From the IMG/VR virus record IMGVR_UViG_3300011116_000673, positions 1-64,000 of that record: DNA of 64,000 nucleotides; one strand, written 5' to 3'. Positions 52,036 to 59,424 of this stretch are shown in pieces. The notes beneath the pieces are model-generated. The model was given only the letters and a program-made list of their open reading frames with translations, ran no database searches and had not been told where the DNA came from. This DNA comes from a virus. The position numbers and the translations under genes were made by a program. Each line of letters begins with the position of its first letter. Positions within the stretch are counted from its first letter, which is position 1.

Positions 52036-52517
52036 TGATTGTAGAAGAGACACCGGAGATGAATAGGTTTTTAAAAACTTTTGCATTGCCTGAAAAACCA
52101 CACAGCTTACTTCCAGTAGTTCCACGAAACCTTGGTGACATTTCAGAAGTTGAATTGATGTCTTTGTATTCTGAGTTTATGTCTTGGGTCAACTACGCTC
52201 AAGCACAGTTGATTGCTGCTGAGATTGTTGAAGAACGTGAATTAAACACGTTTGAATACACAAAGGCTTGCACCTTGATTGAACAGTGGGGAAACAAGAT
52301 TAAAGGAGAGCTAGTAACCATTGCCAAAGCAAAACGGGATGTGGAAGATAAAGTACAAAAACAACAAGAAGCGTACACACAAGCACGTGCATACCGAAAA
52401 CTTGTGGAAACAGTTTTTGAACGGTGCGAACGAGGTGCACAAGTTTTGTCAAGAGAGTTAAGTCGTCGCATCAGTCTTGCTCCAAAAGAAAACAGAGCTG
52501 CAAGGTTTATTGCTTAG
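52035..52517 (+). CDS. Hypothetical coiled-coil protein
   Basis: 160 residues from ATG 52035 (TAATG overlap). Long helices: EVELMSLYSEFMSWVNYAQAQLIAAEIVEERELN, then KIKGELVTIAKAKRDVEDKVQKQQEAYTQA and EKRCERGAQ-like FERCERGAQVLSRELSRR. All-helical, probably an oligomeric accessory of the recombination block. No family was recognised. Confidence 0.55.
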   Translation: MIVEETPEMNRFLKTFALPEKPHSLLPVVPRNLGDISEVELMSLYSEFMSWVNYAQAQLIAAEIVEERELNTFEYTKACTLIEQWGNKIKGELVTIAKAKRDVEDKVQKQQEAYTQARAYRKLVETVFERCERGAQVLSRELSRRISLAPKENRAARFIA

Positions 52518-52519
52518 CC

Positions 52520-52681
52520 ATGAAGATTCGTTGTAACTCTTGCGGACATGTGTTTTCTAATGATGAGCGCAGAACTGTAGGTTGTCTATGCGATAGCGAC
52601 GCCCCAACATGGATTGGTGTATCACCAGACAAAAGGTTAATTTTGATGAGTTACGCCAATTATGACATTTTGGAGGATTAG
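52520..52681 (+). CDS. Small zinc-finger protein
   Basis: 53 residues: MKIRCNSCGHVFSNDERRTV, then GCLCDSD. The C-x2-C and CLC pair could bind one zinc. The stop overlaps the next GTG by one base, and the gene starts 2 bases after the previous stop. Ordinary small phage zinc-finger protein, role unknown. Confidence 0.5.
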   Translation: MKIRCNSCGHVFSNDERRTVGCLCDSDAPTWIGVSPDKRLILMSYANYDILED

Positions 52682-53043
52682 TGGGCAACAAGCATAAAGC
52701 AAAAGGAACATCGTTTGAAACAGCAATTGTTGGTTACTTGAAAGAAAAAGATTTTCCCAATGCCAGAAGAACTGCTTTGGCTGGAGAAAACGATTCTGGA
52801 GATATCCACGGTGTTAAACACCCTGATGCTACCGAAATAGCAATTCAATGCAAAAACCAAAAGTCTTTTAAATTGAGCGAATGGTTAAATGACACGGTAA
52901 CCCAAGCATCCAAATTGCCTAAAGGACTGCCTTTGCTGGTCGTAAAACGACCCGGAAAAGGGGCAGCAGCATTAGGTGAATCGTATGCTGTAATGCGCTT
53001 AGAAGACATGGTTACATTGCTTAAATCCGCCAAATTCACATAA
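52681..53043 (+). CDS. Second resolvase-like PD-(D/E)xK endonuclease
   Basis: 120 residues from GTG 52681 (TAGTG overlap, ribosome site GGAGG). KGTSFETAIVGYL (Glu13), ENDSGDIHG (Asp41), IQCK (Gln56-x-Lys58) and LLVVKRPGKG follow the order E-D-QxK of actinophage Holliday-junction resolvases. It differs in motif from the nuclease at 50838; the two may process different branched structures. End of the replication block. Confidence 0.7.
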   Translation: MGNKHKAKGTSFETAIVGYLKEKDFPNARRTALAGENDSGDIHGVKHPDATEIAIQCKNQKSFKLSEWLNDTVTQASKLPKGLPLLVVKRPGKGAAALGESYAVMRLEDMVTLLKSAKFT

Positions 53044-53045
53044 CG

Positions 53046-53054
53046 TGGTAATAT
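53046..53054 (+). promoter_or_regulatory. Extended -10 promoter (TGG-TAATAT)
   Basis: Starts 3 bases after the stop of the resolvase-like gene; gives a leader of about 28 bases with a CAGGAG ribosome site before ATG 53089. Marks the start of the accessory block. Confidence 0.55.
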
Positions 53055-53088
53055 AGGCCTTCCGTATGATTTACAAACAGGAGTCTAT

Positions 53089-53379
53089 ATGTCACAAGAA
53101 CTTAATCAAAAGGTTGAAGATGTCTTAAAAGTGTCAGGTAGCAGCAACCCTCAAAGTGTTGGCTCTATTCTTGCCCGATCCATTATCGCTGGGCATCTTC
53201 CAAAGATTCGCGCTATTGGCGCAAGTGCTGTAAACCAAGCAGCAAAAGCTGCTGCAATTGCCCGTGGCTTTGTTGCCCCACGAGGTCTTGATCTTTATTT
53301 CATTATTGGGTTTGATGATATTATTGGAGAGAACGGAGAGAGTATTTCAGCAATCTCTTTTAAACCAGTATTGAGGTAG
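53089..53379 (+). CDS. SpoVS-family (Alba-like) protein
   Basis: 96 residues. VLKVSGSSNPQSVGSILAR, IRAIGASAVNQAAKAAAIARG, FVAPRGLDLYF and ISAISFKPVLR match the stage V sporulation protein S family almost end to end (VLKVSxxSxPxSVAGAxA..., IGAGAxNQAxKAxAIARGFV). SpoVS is an Alba-fold, likely nucleic-acid-binding protein of spore formers, also present in some non-sporulating bacteria. Here it is the first gene of a new transcript. Its role in a phage is unknown; binding of host nucleoid or RNA is inference. Confidence 0.85.
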   Translation: MSQELNQKVEDVLKVSGSSNPQSVGSILARSIIAGHLPKIRAIGASAVNQAAKAAAIARGFVAPRGLDLYFIIGFDDIIGENGESISAISFKPVLR

Positions 53380-53381
53380 AC

Positions 53382-53795
53382 ATGGGCATTATTTTTCACA
53401 GAAAACCCCACGGTGGACGATATGACGATCCACACGGCGTAACAGCACCGCCACCGCCACCAGTAAAAGAAAAAAAAGATTATGGTGCACCTCCTGCTCC
53501 AACAAAGAGGGTCAAAATTTCTAGCGAGCCACCTGCCCCAACTAAAGCGTCACGCAAAGCCGCAAAGAAAAGCCAGAAAGCTATTGAGAAATCTGGCATT
53601 AACGACCCTGCATATCGTGAAGCTTCTGCAAAACGTGGAAAGCAATACGCACAGGCAAAGAAAGAAGAAGAGTGGCGTTTAGACAGTAATAAAAGATACG
53701 GCCAAGAAGCTAAACCAGGCGGCACGGAGAGAGCATACCTTGAAGGTGGCTTTGAAGGTGTTGATGAATACCACAGTGGAGTACCAAAGATTTAA
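53382..53795 (+). CDS. Low-complexity Lys/Pro-rich protein
   Basis: 137 residues, starting 2 bases after the SpoVS-like stop. The first 60 residues are Pro/Lys-rich (TAPPPPPVKEKKDYGAPPAP), then a basic helix (SRKAAKKSQKAIEKSG, RGKQYAQAKKEEEWRLDSNKRY). It ends Gly/Glu-rich. Probably disordered and nucleic-acid binding. Unknown function. Confidence 0.5.
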   Translation: MGIIFHRKPHGGRYDDPHGVTAPPPPPVKEKKDYGAPPAPTKRVKISSEPPAPTKASRKAAKKSQKAIEKSGINDPAYREASAKRGKQYAQAKKEEEWRLDSNKRYGQEAKPGGTERAYLEGGFEGVDEYHSGVPKI

Positions 53796-53796
53796 T

Positions 53797-54006
53797 ATGG
53801 GATACATCCAACCAAGCATGAAGAAAAATGTTGTTGACATGGCTGAGTACAAAGGTAGAAAAGCCCGTCGTCAAATTGATCAATCACACAATCCTTCACG
53901 TAAAGTCACTATGACTGACATTGATGAAACACGAGGAGACGACGCCCCACCGCACGGTATTCCACGACCAACAGGTGCTGGAAAGATTAACGTTTGGACT
54001 GAGTAA
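53797..54006 (+). CDS. Small hypothetical protein
   Basis: 69 residues from ATG 53797, one base after the preceding TAA. MGYIQPSMKKNVVDMAEYKG, then a basic stretch and GDDAPPHGIPRPTGAGK. Polar, no domain. The end (PPHGIPRP) resembles the GPRGIPRTL segment of the protein at 54137. Unknown. Confidence 0.45.
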   Translation: MGYIQPSMKKNVVDMAEYKGRKARRQIDQSHNPSRKVTMTDIDETRGDDAPPHGIPRPTGAGKINVWTE

Positions 54007-54008
54007 TA

Positions 54009-54140
54009 GTGGCTACTAAAAAAAAGAAAGTTACTAAAAAAGTTGTTAACAAAGTAAAACCACGCCCCATTTCGTCAGTTTCAGGTGCTGCAGGAGGTTT
54101 TATGACTTCGTTTGACCACAGTAGGGCAGGCAATCAATGA
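54009..54140 (+). CDS. Very small lysine-rich protein
   Basis: 43 residues from GTG 54009: VATKKKKVTKKVVNKVKPRP-type basic start, then Ser/Gly-rich SVSGAAGGFMTSFDHSRAGNQ. Its stop overlaps the next ATG (ATGA), which supports translation. Presumably nucleic-acid binding. Short, so moderate doubt. Confidence 0.4.
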   Translation: MATKKKKVTKKVVNKVKPRPISSVSGAAGGFMTSFDHSRAGNQ

Positions 54141-54625
54141 AGCAAGCGTTCTCTGATTGGCAAAGCCCTAACTCAGTTAGCGAATCTTCGTCATTACCTG
54201 TATTTGGTCCAGAACCTGTATTTAGGAACAACAAGGATTATCAACTTGCTGGCTACCGTACGATGCAAGACACCACGTATCCAGACGGATACCTTGGAAC
54301 AATGTCGTCTAACCGACGACAAGACAAGACTTTAGGAACTTTAAGTCGTCAAAACGCCCGACAGTATTCTCGTGGCGTACACAAAGGTGAGAGAGTGAAC
54401 CCAGGCGATTATGTTTGGCCTGATGAGTTTAATTTGTGGACAGGTATTTCCTACCAAGACGCAGGAGTAAAGTTTGCCCCACCAGGAGCCATGCCTGTAG
54501 TTCTTACCAATGATGGCAAGGTTGGACCTCGTGGCATTCCACGAACTCTTTATGCTGAAAACCCAGAGTATATTGACCTAGAACGTCGTGCAGGACTAAA
54601 AGCTCTTCAACCAACTTGGCGATAA
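54137..54625 (+). CDS. Hypothetical protein of accessory block
   Basis: 162 residues. Polar, with Tyr/Asn/Gly-rich parts: LPVFGPEPVFRNNKDYQLAG, RRQDKTLGTLSRQNARQYSR, VWPDEFNLWTGISYQD and VGPRGIPRTLYAENPEYI. This may be a virion-packaged protein, since its aromatic-proline style resembles the protein encoded at 58066. No family was recognised. Confidence 0.5.
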   Translation: MKQAFSDWQSPNSVSESSSLPVFGPEPVFRNNKDYQLAGYRTMQDTTYPDGYLGTMSSNRRQDKTLGTLSRQNARQYSRGVHKGERVNPGDYVWPDEFNLWTGISYQDAGVKFAPPGAMPVVLTNDGKVGPRGIPRTLYAENPEYIDLERRAGLKALQPTWR

Positions 54626-54628
54626 ATT

Positions 54629-55339
54629 ATGGCCAAAAGAAAACCTAACCCCATAAAACCAGCATCTTTAAGCAACCCTAACCCTGATTACGTTTTTCCA
54701 ATTCCAGAGGCCAACAAACTTTTAGGTCCTACCTATATAAGAGAAGCACAGTTTATTCGACAAATGCAAGAAAGATATACTAAAAGAGAAAAAAATAAGT
54801 ATGTTAAAGGTATATTAAAAAACCTACAAGAAGCTGATGACAGGGAGCGAATAGGCAAAGAATATTTAAGCGGAAAACGCAACGCTTTTAATAATAGACT
54901 TACTTTAAAAAAAGACGAACATCGTGAGATATACGACCCAGCCATGCAAACATTAGAATCTGGTGAGGGGCCAAAATTAACAACCACGGAATATCATGTT
55001 GGTCAGCGCAACAGAGGGATTGTTCTACATAAACAGAACGACTGGTCAGGAAATCTTATTTCCAAACAAAGACACATATGGGAAGGCATTGACACGTGGG
55101 CCGATGAAACAAAAATACCAACTCACCTTCAAAAATGGCAACACAAAAAATGGACTAGCAAAAATGACCCGTTTATGCGTGCTGAAGATTATGAAAACGT
55201 TCTAGGTGCTAGTTACGACAAAAAAACTAAGGAAGTGAGCGCACTTGTAGCGAATCCGGATTGGCATAAAAATGTAGAGGAAGCGTATAAAACAGGGACA
55301 TTAAAACCACGTAATGACGACCAGTTAAAGTTGTTTTAA
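54629..55339 (+). CDS. Paralogue A with shared N-terminus and QLKLF end
   Basis: 236 residues. N-terminal 33 residues (MAKRKPNPIKPASLSNPNPD, then YVFPIPEANKLLG) are nearly identical to those of the next gene. Both also share KEYLSGKR(N/H)AFN in the middle. The rest is charged and helical (QMQERYTKREKNKYVKGIL). The last residues are RNDDQLKLF, a beta-clamp-type motif at the extreme C-terminus. Start 3 bases after the previous stop. Probably arose by tandem duplication. Function unknown. Confidence 0.6.
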   Translation: MAKRKPNPIKPASLSNPNPDYVFPIPEANKLLGPTYIREAQFIRQMQERYTKREKNKYVKGILKNLQEADDRERIGKEYLSGKRNAFNNRLTLKKDEHREIYDPAMQTLESGEGPKLTTTEYHVGQRNRGIVLHKQNDWSGNLISKQRHIWEGIDTWADETKIPTHLQKWQHKKWTSKNDPFMRAEDYENVLGASYDKKTKEVSALVANPDWHKNVEEAYKTGTLKPRNDDQLKLF

Positions 55340-55894
55340 ATGGCAAAAAGAAAACCTAATCCCATAAAGCCAGCATCGTTGGCTAATCCTAACCCTGATT
55401 ACGTTTTCCCAATTCCAGAAGCCAATAAGATTTTAGGAAATGCTTACATTTACGACGGAAATGCAACTGCGGAGCGAGTGGAGTCTGATTCTCACAACAA
55501 AAGAAATGTAGATGAAATGCGTTCTGATAAAGAACAACTTGGTTTTGCTGCCGATGATATTCGGGTGGGTAAAGAGTATCTAAGCGGCAAACGTCATGCT
55601 TTTAATGTGCAGCGGAAATTAGATATAGAAAGAGAAGACGGATACATGCCCGACCTATATCAACCAATGATGAATTTAGATCAAGAGCCGCACCGAATAG
55701 ATACTTATGACTGGCGACATTACAGAGATGACGGTCCAGAATGGGTAGGAAATTTTGTCGCTAGTCAAATAGAAGATTTAGAAAGAACTAACCGCCAAAT
55801 AGAAACTCCACTTCAACATATTCAAATAAAACAGTTTAAAACATACACTAAAACAAGAAAACCGCATAACGACGACCAGTTAAGGTTGTTTTAA
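55340..55894 (+). CDS. Paralogue B with shared N-terminus and QLRLF end
   Basis: 184 residues, starting at the base after the stop of paralogue A. Shares N-terminus (MAKRKPNPIKPASLANPNPD, YVFPIPEANKILG), the central KEYLSGKRHAFN and the C-terminal NDDQLRLF with it, while the regions between differ in length and sequence. That the ends and the middle are conserved suggests that N-terminal signal, core motif and C-terminal clamp-type tail are the functional parts. Confidence 0.6.
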   Translation: MAKRKPNPIKPASLANPNPDYVFPIPEANKILGNAYIYDGNATAERVESDSHNKRNVDEMRSDKEQLGFAADDIRVGKEYLSGKRHAFNVQRKLDIEREDGYMPDLYQPMMNLDQEPHRIDTYDWRHYRDDGPEWVGNFVASQIEDLERTNRQIETPLQHIQIKQFKTYTKTRKPHNDDQLRLF

Positions 55895-55912
55895 GTGGTT
55901 TTCGCTAGCTTC

Positions 55913-55921
55913 TGGTAGAAT
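55913..55921 (+). promoter_or_regulatory. Extended -10 promoter (TGG-TAGAAT)
   Basis: Lies in the 58-base gap after paralogue B, with a transcript start expected near 55928 and an AAGGAG ribosome site before ATG 55953. Confidence 0.5.
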
Positions 55922-55952
55922 TAACACGCAACAAATGTCCAAGGAGTCTGCC

Positions 55953-57566
55953 ATGCCCACAAACGATGCAAAAAAGAGAAAAGCATTGGTAGATGACGTT
56001 CGTAAACGCAACAAAAAGGACAAGAATCCCGAAGTTAGGAATAGAAAAGTTACACATATGGACGACTATTTAGCTCAAATGGGTCCAGATAATGTAAAAA
56101 AAGCTCTAGCTTCAATTGATCGAGAAGATAGAAAAACTGGGCATACAAGATTTAAAAAAGAGCAATCCGAAAAACAACGTAAAGCAGCTACTGCACCGCT
56201 TAACAGCAAACAGCGAGACAAGTTAATGGCAGATTTAGAAGTAGCAGGCGGATCTTATAAAGAAATAGAACCAAGTGAGGAAACTACCATGGCATCTAAG
56301 AAAAAAGGAACAAAGGTTTCCGATAAAAAATCAAAAAAGACTAAAGGCAAAGCCGCTTCCACGGGTAAAACTGATGCCGTAGATGCTGCTGGTGCTAAAG
56401 CAAAAGATGCCGTAGATGCCGCTAAAGATCGAAATCCAATTGTTCAACCTGCAAGTGAGGGTGATAAACAAGGACCACCAAGTCCAGCAGGTTCCAAAGA
56501 CAACACTGGATACGGTACATCTACACAACGTACTCCTAAACCATCTTCAAAAGACAGTGCTCCTGCAAGCACTGACGACGATGGTACGCCGTTTGATGGT
56601 GATGCTTACGCGAAAAGTGAAGAAGGAAAAGCAAGGAGAGCAGAAGGGATGGCAAAAGCTAAAAACAAAACTCCATTGCGTGCAGCAGAAGATGCTGATG
56701 CAAGAGCAGGAAGCCCTTCTGGACGAGCAGACAGAGCAGCTCAACAATGGAAACAAAAAAGACTTCGTGCAGGTGCAGAGGGTACAAGTGGAAAATCTGG
56801 TCCTCTTTTTAGACAAAACGACACTACAACAGAAATGCCAGCAACAGGAAACTATTCAGATGAAGCTCGCACAGCACGCATTAAAGAATTAGCAAACAAA
56901 AATCGTTACAATGAAAGTGATGGCATTAACAAAGACCCAAACAGCAAGGGCGAAATGCCAGACGATCCAAGACCACGATCAAAACCAACAGTTTTGACTA
57001 CACCAACTAAAGATGGTGAAATGCCAAAAGCGGACAAACCTGGATTTATGAGCCGTTTGCGTAGCCGCATTGGTTCATTTACTTCACGACCTGGTGCTCC
57101 TGCCGCTCCTGCCGCACCACCAACACCACCAACACCACCAAGTGGTAGTGGCGGAGGCGCAACCCCACCAACACCGCCAAGTGGCGGAGGATATGTTCCA
57201 GCAGATGAGCCAGCGGTTACACAATCACAAGACACAAAAAATGGTAAACAAACACAGACAGCACCAGCCGGAGCATCGATTAATTTTGCTCCGCAAATTG
57301 GAGGAGATGACAACAGTGTTGGTAAAGGTGCGTCAGGCGGCGGTCAAATAACTGGAAGAGATTCTGCTGGACGTGATTTTGTTAAAGGAAACACCCACAA
57401 TCAAAAAATTAATGCAGGATACGGACCAGTAACTGCAACAACTTCAGGTAGAGCAACTAGTTCAGGTAAAGGTGGCGTTACAGCCAGCACTACAGGAACT
57501 GCGTCATCACATCCACGTGCTCAAAACGCAAGTCGTGGTGGTCGCCCAACATCAAGAAAGAAATAA
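55953..57566 (+). CDS. Large low-complexity basic protein with GDDNSVGK motif
   Basis: 537 residues from ATG 55953, 6 bases after AAGGAG; the ATG at 55935 lies before that site. The N-terminus is Lys/Arg/Asp-rich (KKRKALVDDVRKRNKKDKN). The middle is Lys/Ala/Asp/Ser with DAVDAAGAKAKDAVDAAKDR, then Pro-rich (APAAPAAPPTPPTPPSGSGG). About 447-480 it has INFAPQIGGDDNSVGK, GGQITGRDSAGRDF. The end is Ser/Thr/Gly-rich and basic. Almost wholly disordered by composition. Shares the GDDNSVGK motif with 58398-59177. Perhaps a packaged DNA-binding or condensate-forming protein. Confidence 0.6.
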   Translation: MPTNDAKKRKALVDDVRKRNKKDKNPEVRNRKVTHMDDYLAQMGPDNVKKALASIDREDRKTGHTRFKKEQSEKQRKAATAPLNSKQRDKLMADLEVAGGSYKEIEPSEETTMASKKKGTKVSDKKSKKTKGKAASTGKTDAVDAAGAKAKDAVDAAKDRNPIVQPASEGDKQGPPSPAGSKDNTGYGTSTQRTPKPSSKDSAPASTDDDGTPFDGDAYAKSEEGKARRAEGMAKAKNKTPLRAAEDADARAGSPSGRADRAAQQWKQKRLRAGAEGTSGKSGPLFRQNDTTTEMPATGNYSDEARTARIKELANKNRYNESDGINKDPNSKGEMPDDPRPRSKPTVLTTPTKDGEMPKADKPGFMSRLRSRIGSFTSRPGAPAAPAAPPTPPTPPSGSGGGATPPTPPSGGGYVPADEPAVTQSQDTKNGKQTQTAPAGASINFAPQIGGDDNSVGKGASGGGQITGRDSAGRDFVKGNTHNQKINAGYGPVTATTSGRATSSGKGGVTASTTGTASSHPRAQNASRGGRPTSRKK

Positions 57567-57568
57567 TT

Positions 57569-57865
57569 ATGAGTGATTTTGAATTAGGTCAATATCATGG
57601 TTGGGGTGTTGCACAACAACATCACGTAAGTGGTATGCGTTCAATTGTTACAGTAGACGGAAAACATCATAAAGAATTTAGAGGTGAAACTGCTGAAATG
57701 GATGCAAATCGCCATGCAATGGATTTAGCAAATAGACGACGTTTAGCTGCCAATAGTATAGATGTAACTAGATCTGGACATGAACAATTTAAAGATGTTC
57801 AACACGAAGGAGTTTGGTATCGTCAGCATCCAGGAGATGAATTTCATTCTCCGATGGGGAGTTAA
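57569..57865 (+). CDS. Hypothetical His-rich small protein
   Basis: 98 residues: LGQYHGWGVAQQHHVSGMRS, then IVTVDGKHHKEFRGETAEMDANRHAMDLANRRR and VWYRQHPGDEFH. A beta-hairpin (RSIVTVDGKHHKEFRG) followed by a helix, with many His. There is no HExxH. The hairpin-helix pattern resembles small phage proteins that wrap around DNA or host factors, but no family was recognised. Confidence 0.5.
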   Translation: MSDFELGQYHGWGVAQQHHVSGMRSIVTVDGKHHKEFRGETAEMDANRHAMDLANRRRLAANSIDVTRSGHEQFKDVQHEGVWYRQHPGDEFHSPMGS

Positions 57866-57868
57866 TTA

Positions 57869-58066
57869 ATGCCTGGCGGAAGAGACACTAGGTTTGATTC
57901 AAACCGTAAGGTTGCCAAAGAAGCAATGGGTGACAGATACGTTGAAATCGGTGTTGGATTTGGTGATGATCCACGTATTCAAAAAGCGATAGAAGAACAA
58001 AAGGCAATGTGGGGCACCATTGATCCTGCAAAAATTGCAAGCAGTGTTGCTGAAGAGGACGAATAA
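57869..58066 (+). CDS. Small protein with MxxGxDxRxxxNR N-terminus (copy 1)
   Basis: 65 residues, MPGGRDTRFDSNRKVAKEAM, then helix IQKAIEEQKAMWG and an acidic end. The first 15 residues match those of 60131 (MSNGKDERYNSNRSV) and 60431 (MANGKDERHNTNRKV). The stop overlaps the next ATG by one base. Function unknown; the shared tag may be a targeting or packaging signal. Confidence 0.5.
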   Translation: MPGGRDTRFDSNRKVAKEAMGDRYVEIGVGFGDDPRIQKAIEEQKAMWGTIDPAKIASSVAEEDE

Positions 58067-58380
58067 TGTCTCAAAGTGCCCCCCGCACACGACCATGGCA
58101 AACTCGTGAAGAAATGCTTGTAGACATGGCTTTAGAATCTGCCATTTCAGATCCAGAAACTATCCGTCAAATTCGCCCAACAGTTCCTCAACAATTGATG
58201 CCACAGAGCAGAGGTTTTAACAAACAAGAACTTGGAGTTATGGACATTTTGTCTATTGATAGAAACGCCCCAACATATCGTTCATGGGTGTCTGGAGCAG
58301 TAAACATGCTCACTAGGGCACAAATGAATGACGATGCCTTTACGGGTTCGGGCCGTTACTCTATGAACAACCTTTGGTAA
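58066..58380 (+). CDS. Hypothetical protein of accessory block
   Basis: 104 residues. Starts SQSAPRTRPWQTREEMLVDM, middle IRQIRPTVPQQLMPQSRG and end APTYRSWVSGAVNMLTRAQ. Mixed helical with basic and proline-rich parts. Coupled to the previous gene. No family was recognised. Confidence 0.5.
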   Translation: MSQSAPRTRPWQTREEMLVDMALESAISDPETIRQIRPTVPQQLMPQSRGFNKQELGVMDILSIDRNAPTYRSWVSGAVNMLTRAQMNDDAFTGSGRYSMNNLW

Positions 58381-58385
58381 TAGAG

Positions 58386-58391
58386 TAAACT
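58386..58391 (+). promoter_or_regulatory. Leaderless-type promoter (TAAACT)
   Basis: TAAACT ends 6 bases before ATG 58398; same word and spacing as at 22782 and 59198. Confidence 0.55.
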
Positions 58392-58397
58392 GTAGCC

Positions 58398-59177
58398 ATG
58401 GCTTCTGACAAGTTTGGCAACAATCCCGTAGCACCGTTGTACAATGCCACAGGTCGCAACCCAAGAGATTTAGATATGGGCAGCGTTGGCAAAGGTTTGG
58501 GTAGCGTAGGCAGTAGTGGCGCTGGTGGAAAGGATTTTGGCATTTCAAATAGACCAGCGCAAACGCAACCACTTGGACAATCAATGATGTCCCCATTTAA
58601 TATGTGGGGACCAAATAGCATGTATCAAACCGCACTAGGAAGAGGAGCAAGAGGAAGAGGAAGAAAAGGAGGAGGTGGCGATTATGCAGATTCAGAAGAC
58701 ACAGTATATGATGCATCGGGCAGAAGAGTGGCTGTTGATGCTATGGAACGAACTAAACCAAACTATACTGTTAATTTTGCTGACCAAATTGCAGGAGACG
58801 ACAATAGCGTAGGTAAGAAGGCAACAGTGGAAGAAGGCGGTGAAATAGTCGGAAGAGATAAAGCTGGTAATGACATGATCAAAAATAACGAATTTACCCA
58901 AAATGCAACAATTAACGATTCAGAACCTGCTAAACCAACCAGAGTACCAAGAACTGCCGAACAAAAAGCAGCAACTGCAGCTAAACGAGAAGAAAAAAAA
59001 GCAGCAAATCCTAAGTATGGTACAAGAAACTTAAATCGCCCTCCTAAAGAAGCGTCACCTATTGCAAGAAGAAGGTCTGCACCCGCTTCACCTAAGCCTG
59101 CACCCATTAAAGGCAGCCGAATTAATCAAACAATGTCTATTGGTGACATTAAAAAAATGGCTGCACCAGGAATGTAA
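58398..59177 (+). CDS. Low-complexity protein with RG-rich and GDDNSVGK segments
   Basis: 259 residues. About 60-100: RGARGRGRKGGGG, an RG/RGG-like stretch typical of RNA-binding disordered regions. About 122-170: VNFADQIAGDDNSVGK, GGEIVGRDKAGND, NNEFTQNATI, the same motif as in 55953-57566, reading like one or two rungs of a beta-solenoid with GxD repeats. The C-terminus is Lys/Ala/Pro-rich and basic, ending SIGDIKKMAAPGM. Unknown; nucleic-acid binding inferred from composition. Confidence 0.55.
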   Translation: MASDKFGNNPVAPLYNATGRNPRDLDMGSVGKGLGSVGSSGAGGKDFGISNRPAQTQPLGQSMMSPFNMWGPNSMYQTALGRGARGRGRKGGGGDYADSEDTVYDASGRRVAVDAMERTKPNYTVNFADQIAGDDNSVGKKATVEEGGEIVGRDKAGNDMIKNNEFTQNATINDSEPAKPTRVPRTAEQKAATAAKREEKKAANPKYGTRNLNRPPKEASPIARRRSAPASPKPAPIKGSRINQTMSIGDIKKMAAPGM

Positions 59178-59194
59178 AACCTTTTATAAGAAAG

Positions 59195-59203
59195 TGGTAA
59201 ACT
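59195..59203 (+). promoter_or_regulatory. Leaderless extended -10 promoter (TGG-TAAACT)
   Basis: The hexamer ends 6 bases before ATG 59210 and carries a TGn extension. No ribosome site. Confidence 0.6.
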
Positions 59204-59209
59204 AATACT

Positions 59210-59410
59210 ATGGCTGTAAACACATCTCGTTCCCAAAATGCCGATCTTCGGTTAGGTGCTACTGACGGCACTTTTAAAAACACAACACCAAATCGTGGTG
59301 GTGAGCTTGACATGCACTGCCCCACCAAACTAACAATGGTGCTAAACGAGCAATATAATTTTGTTCCACGTTCACCATTGGCTGAAAACGATCCAATCCT
59401 AAACTCGTAA
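59210..59410 (+). CDS. Small hypothetical protein
   Basis: 66 residues: AVNTSRSQNADLRLGATDG, then NRGGELDMHCPTKLTMVLNEQYNFVP and a polar end. Beta-rich middle. Its stop codon lies within a hairpin that covers the next start. Unknown function. Confidence 0.5.
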   Translation: MAVNTSRSQNADLRLGATDGTFKNTTPNRGGELDMHCPTKLTMVLNEQYNFVPRSPLAENDPILNS

Positions 59411-59424
59411 GCCTTATGGCTTAC
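59407..59424 (+). promoter_or_regulatory. Hairpin over stop and start codons
   Basis: GTAAGCC-TTAT-GGCTTAC, perfect 7-bp stem with 4-base loop, contains the TAA of the upstream gene and the ATG (59416) of the downstream gene. The downstream gene lacks a ribosome site, so ribosomes finishing the upstream gene would have to open it: translational coupling. Confidence 0.5.
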
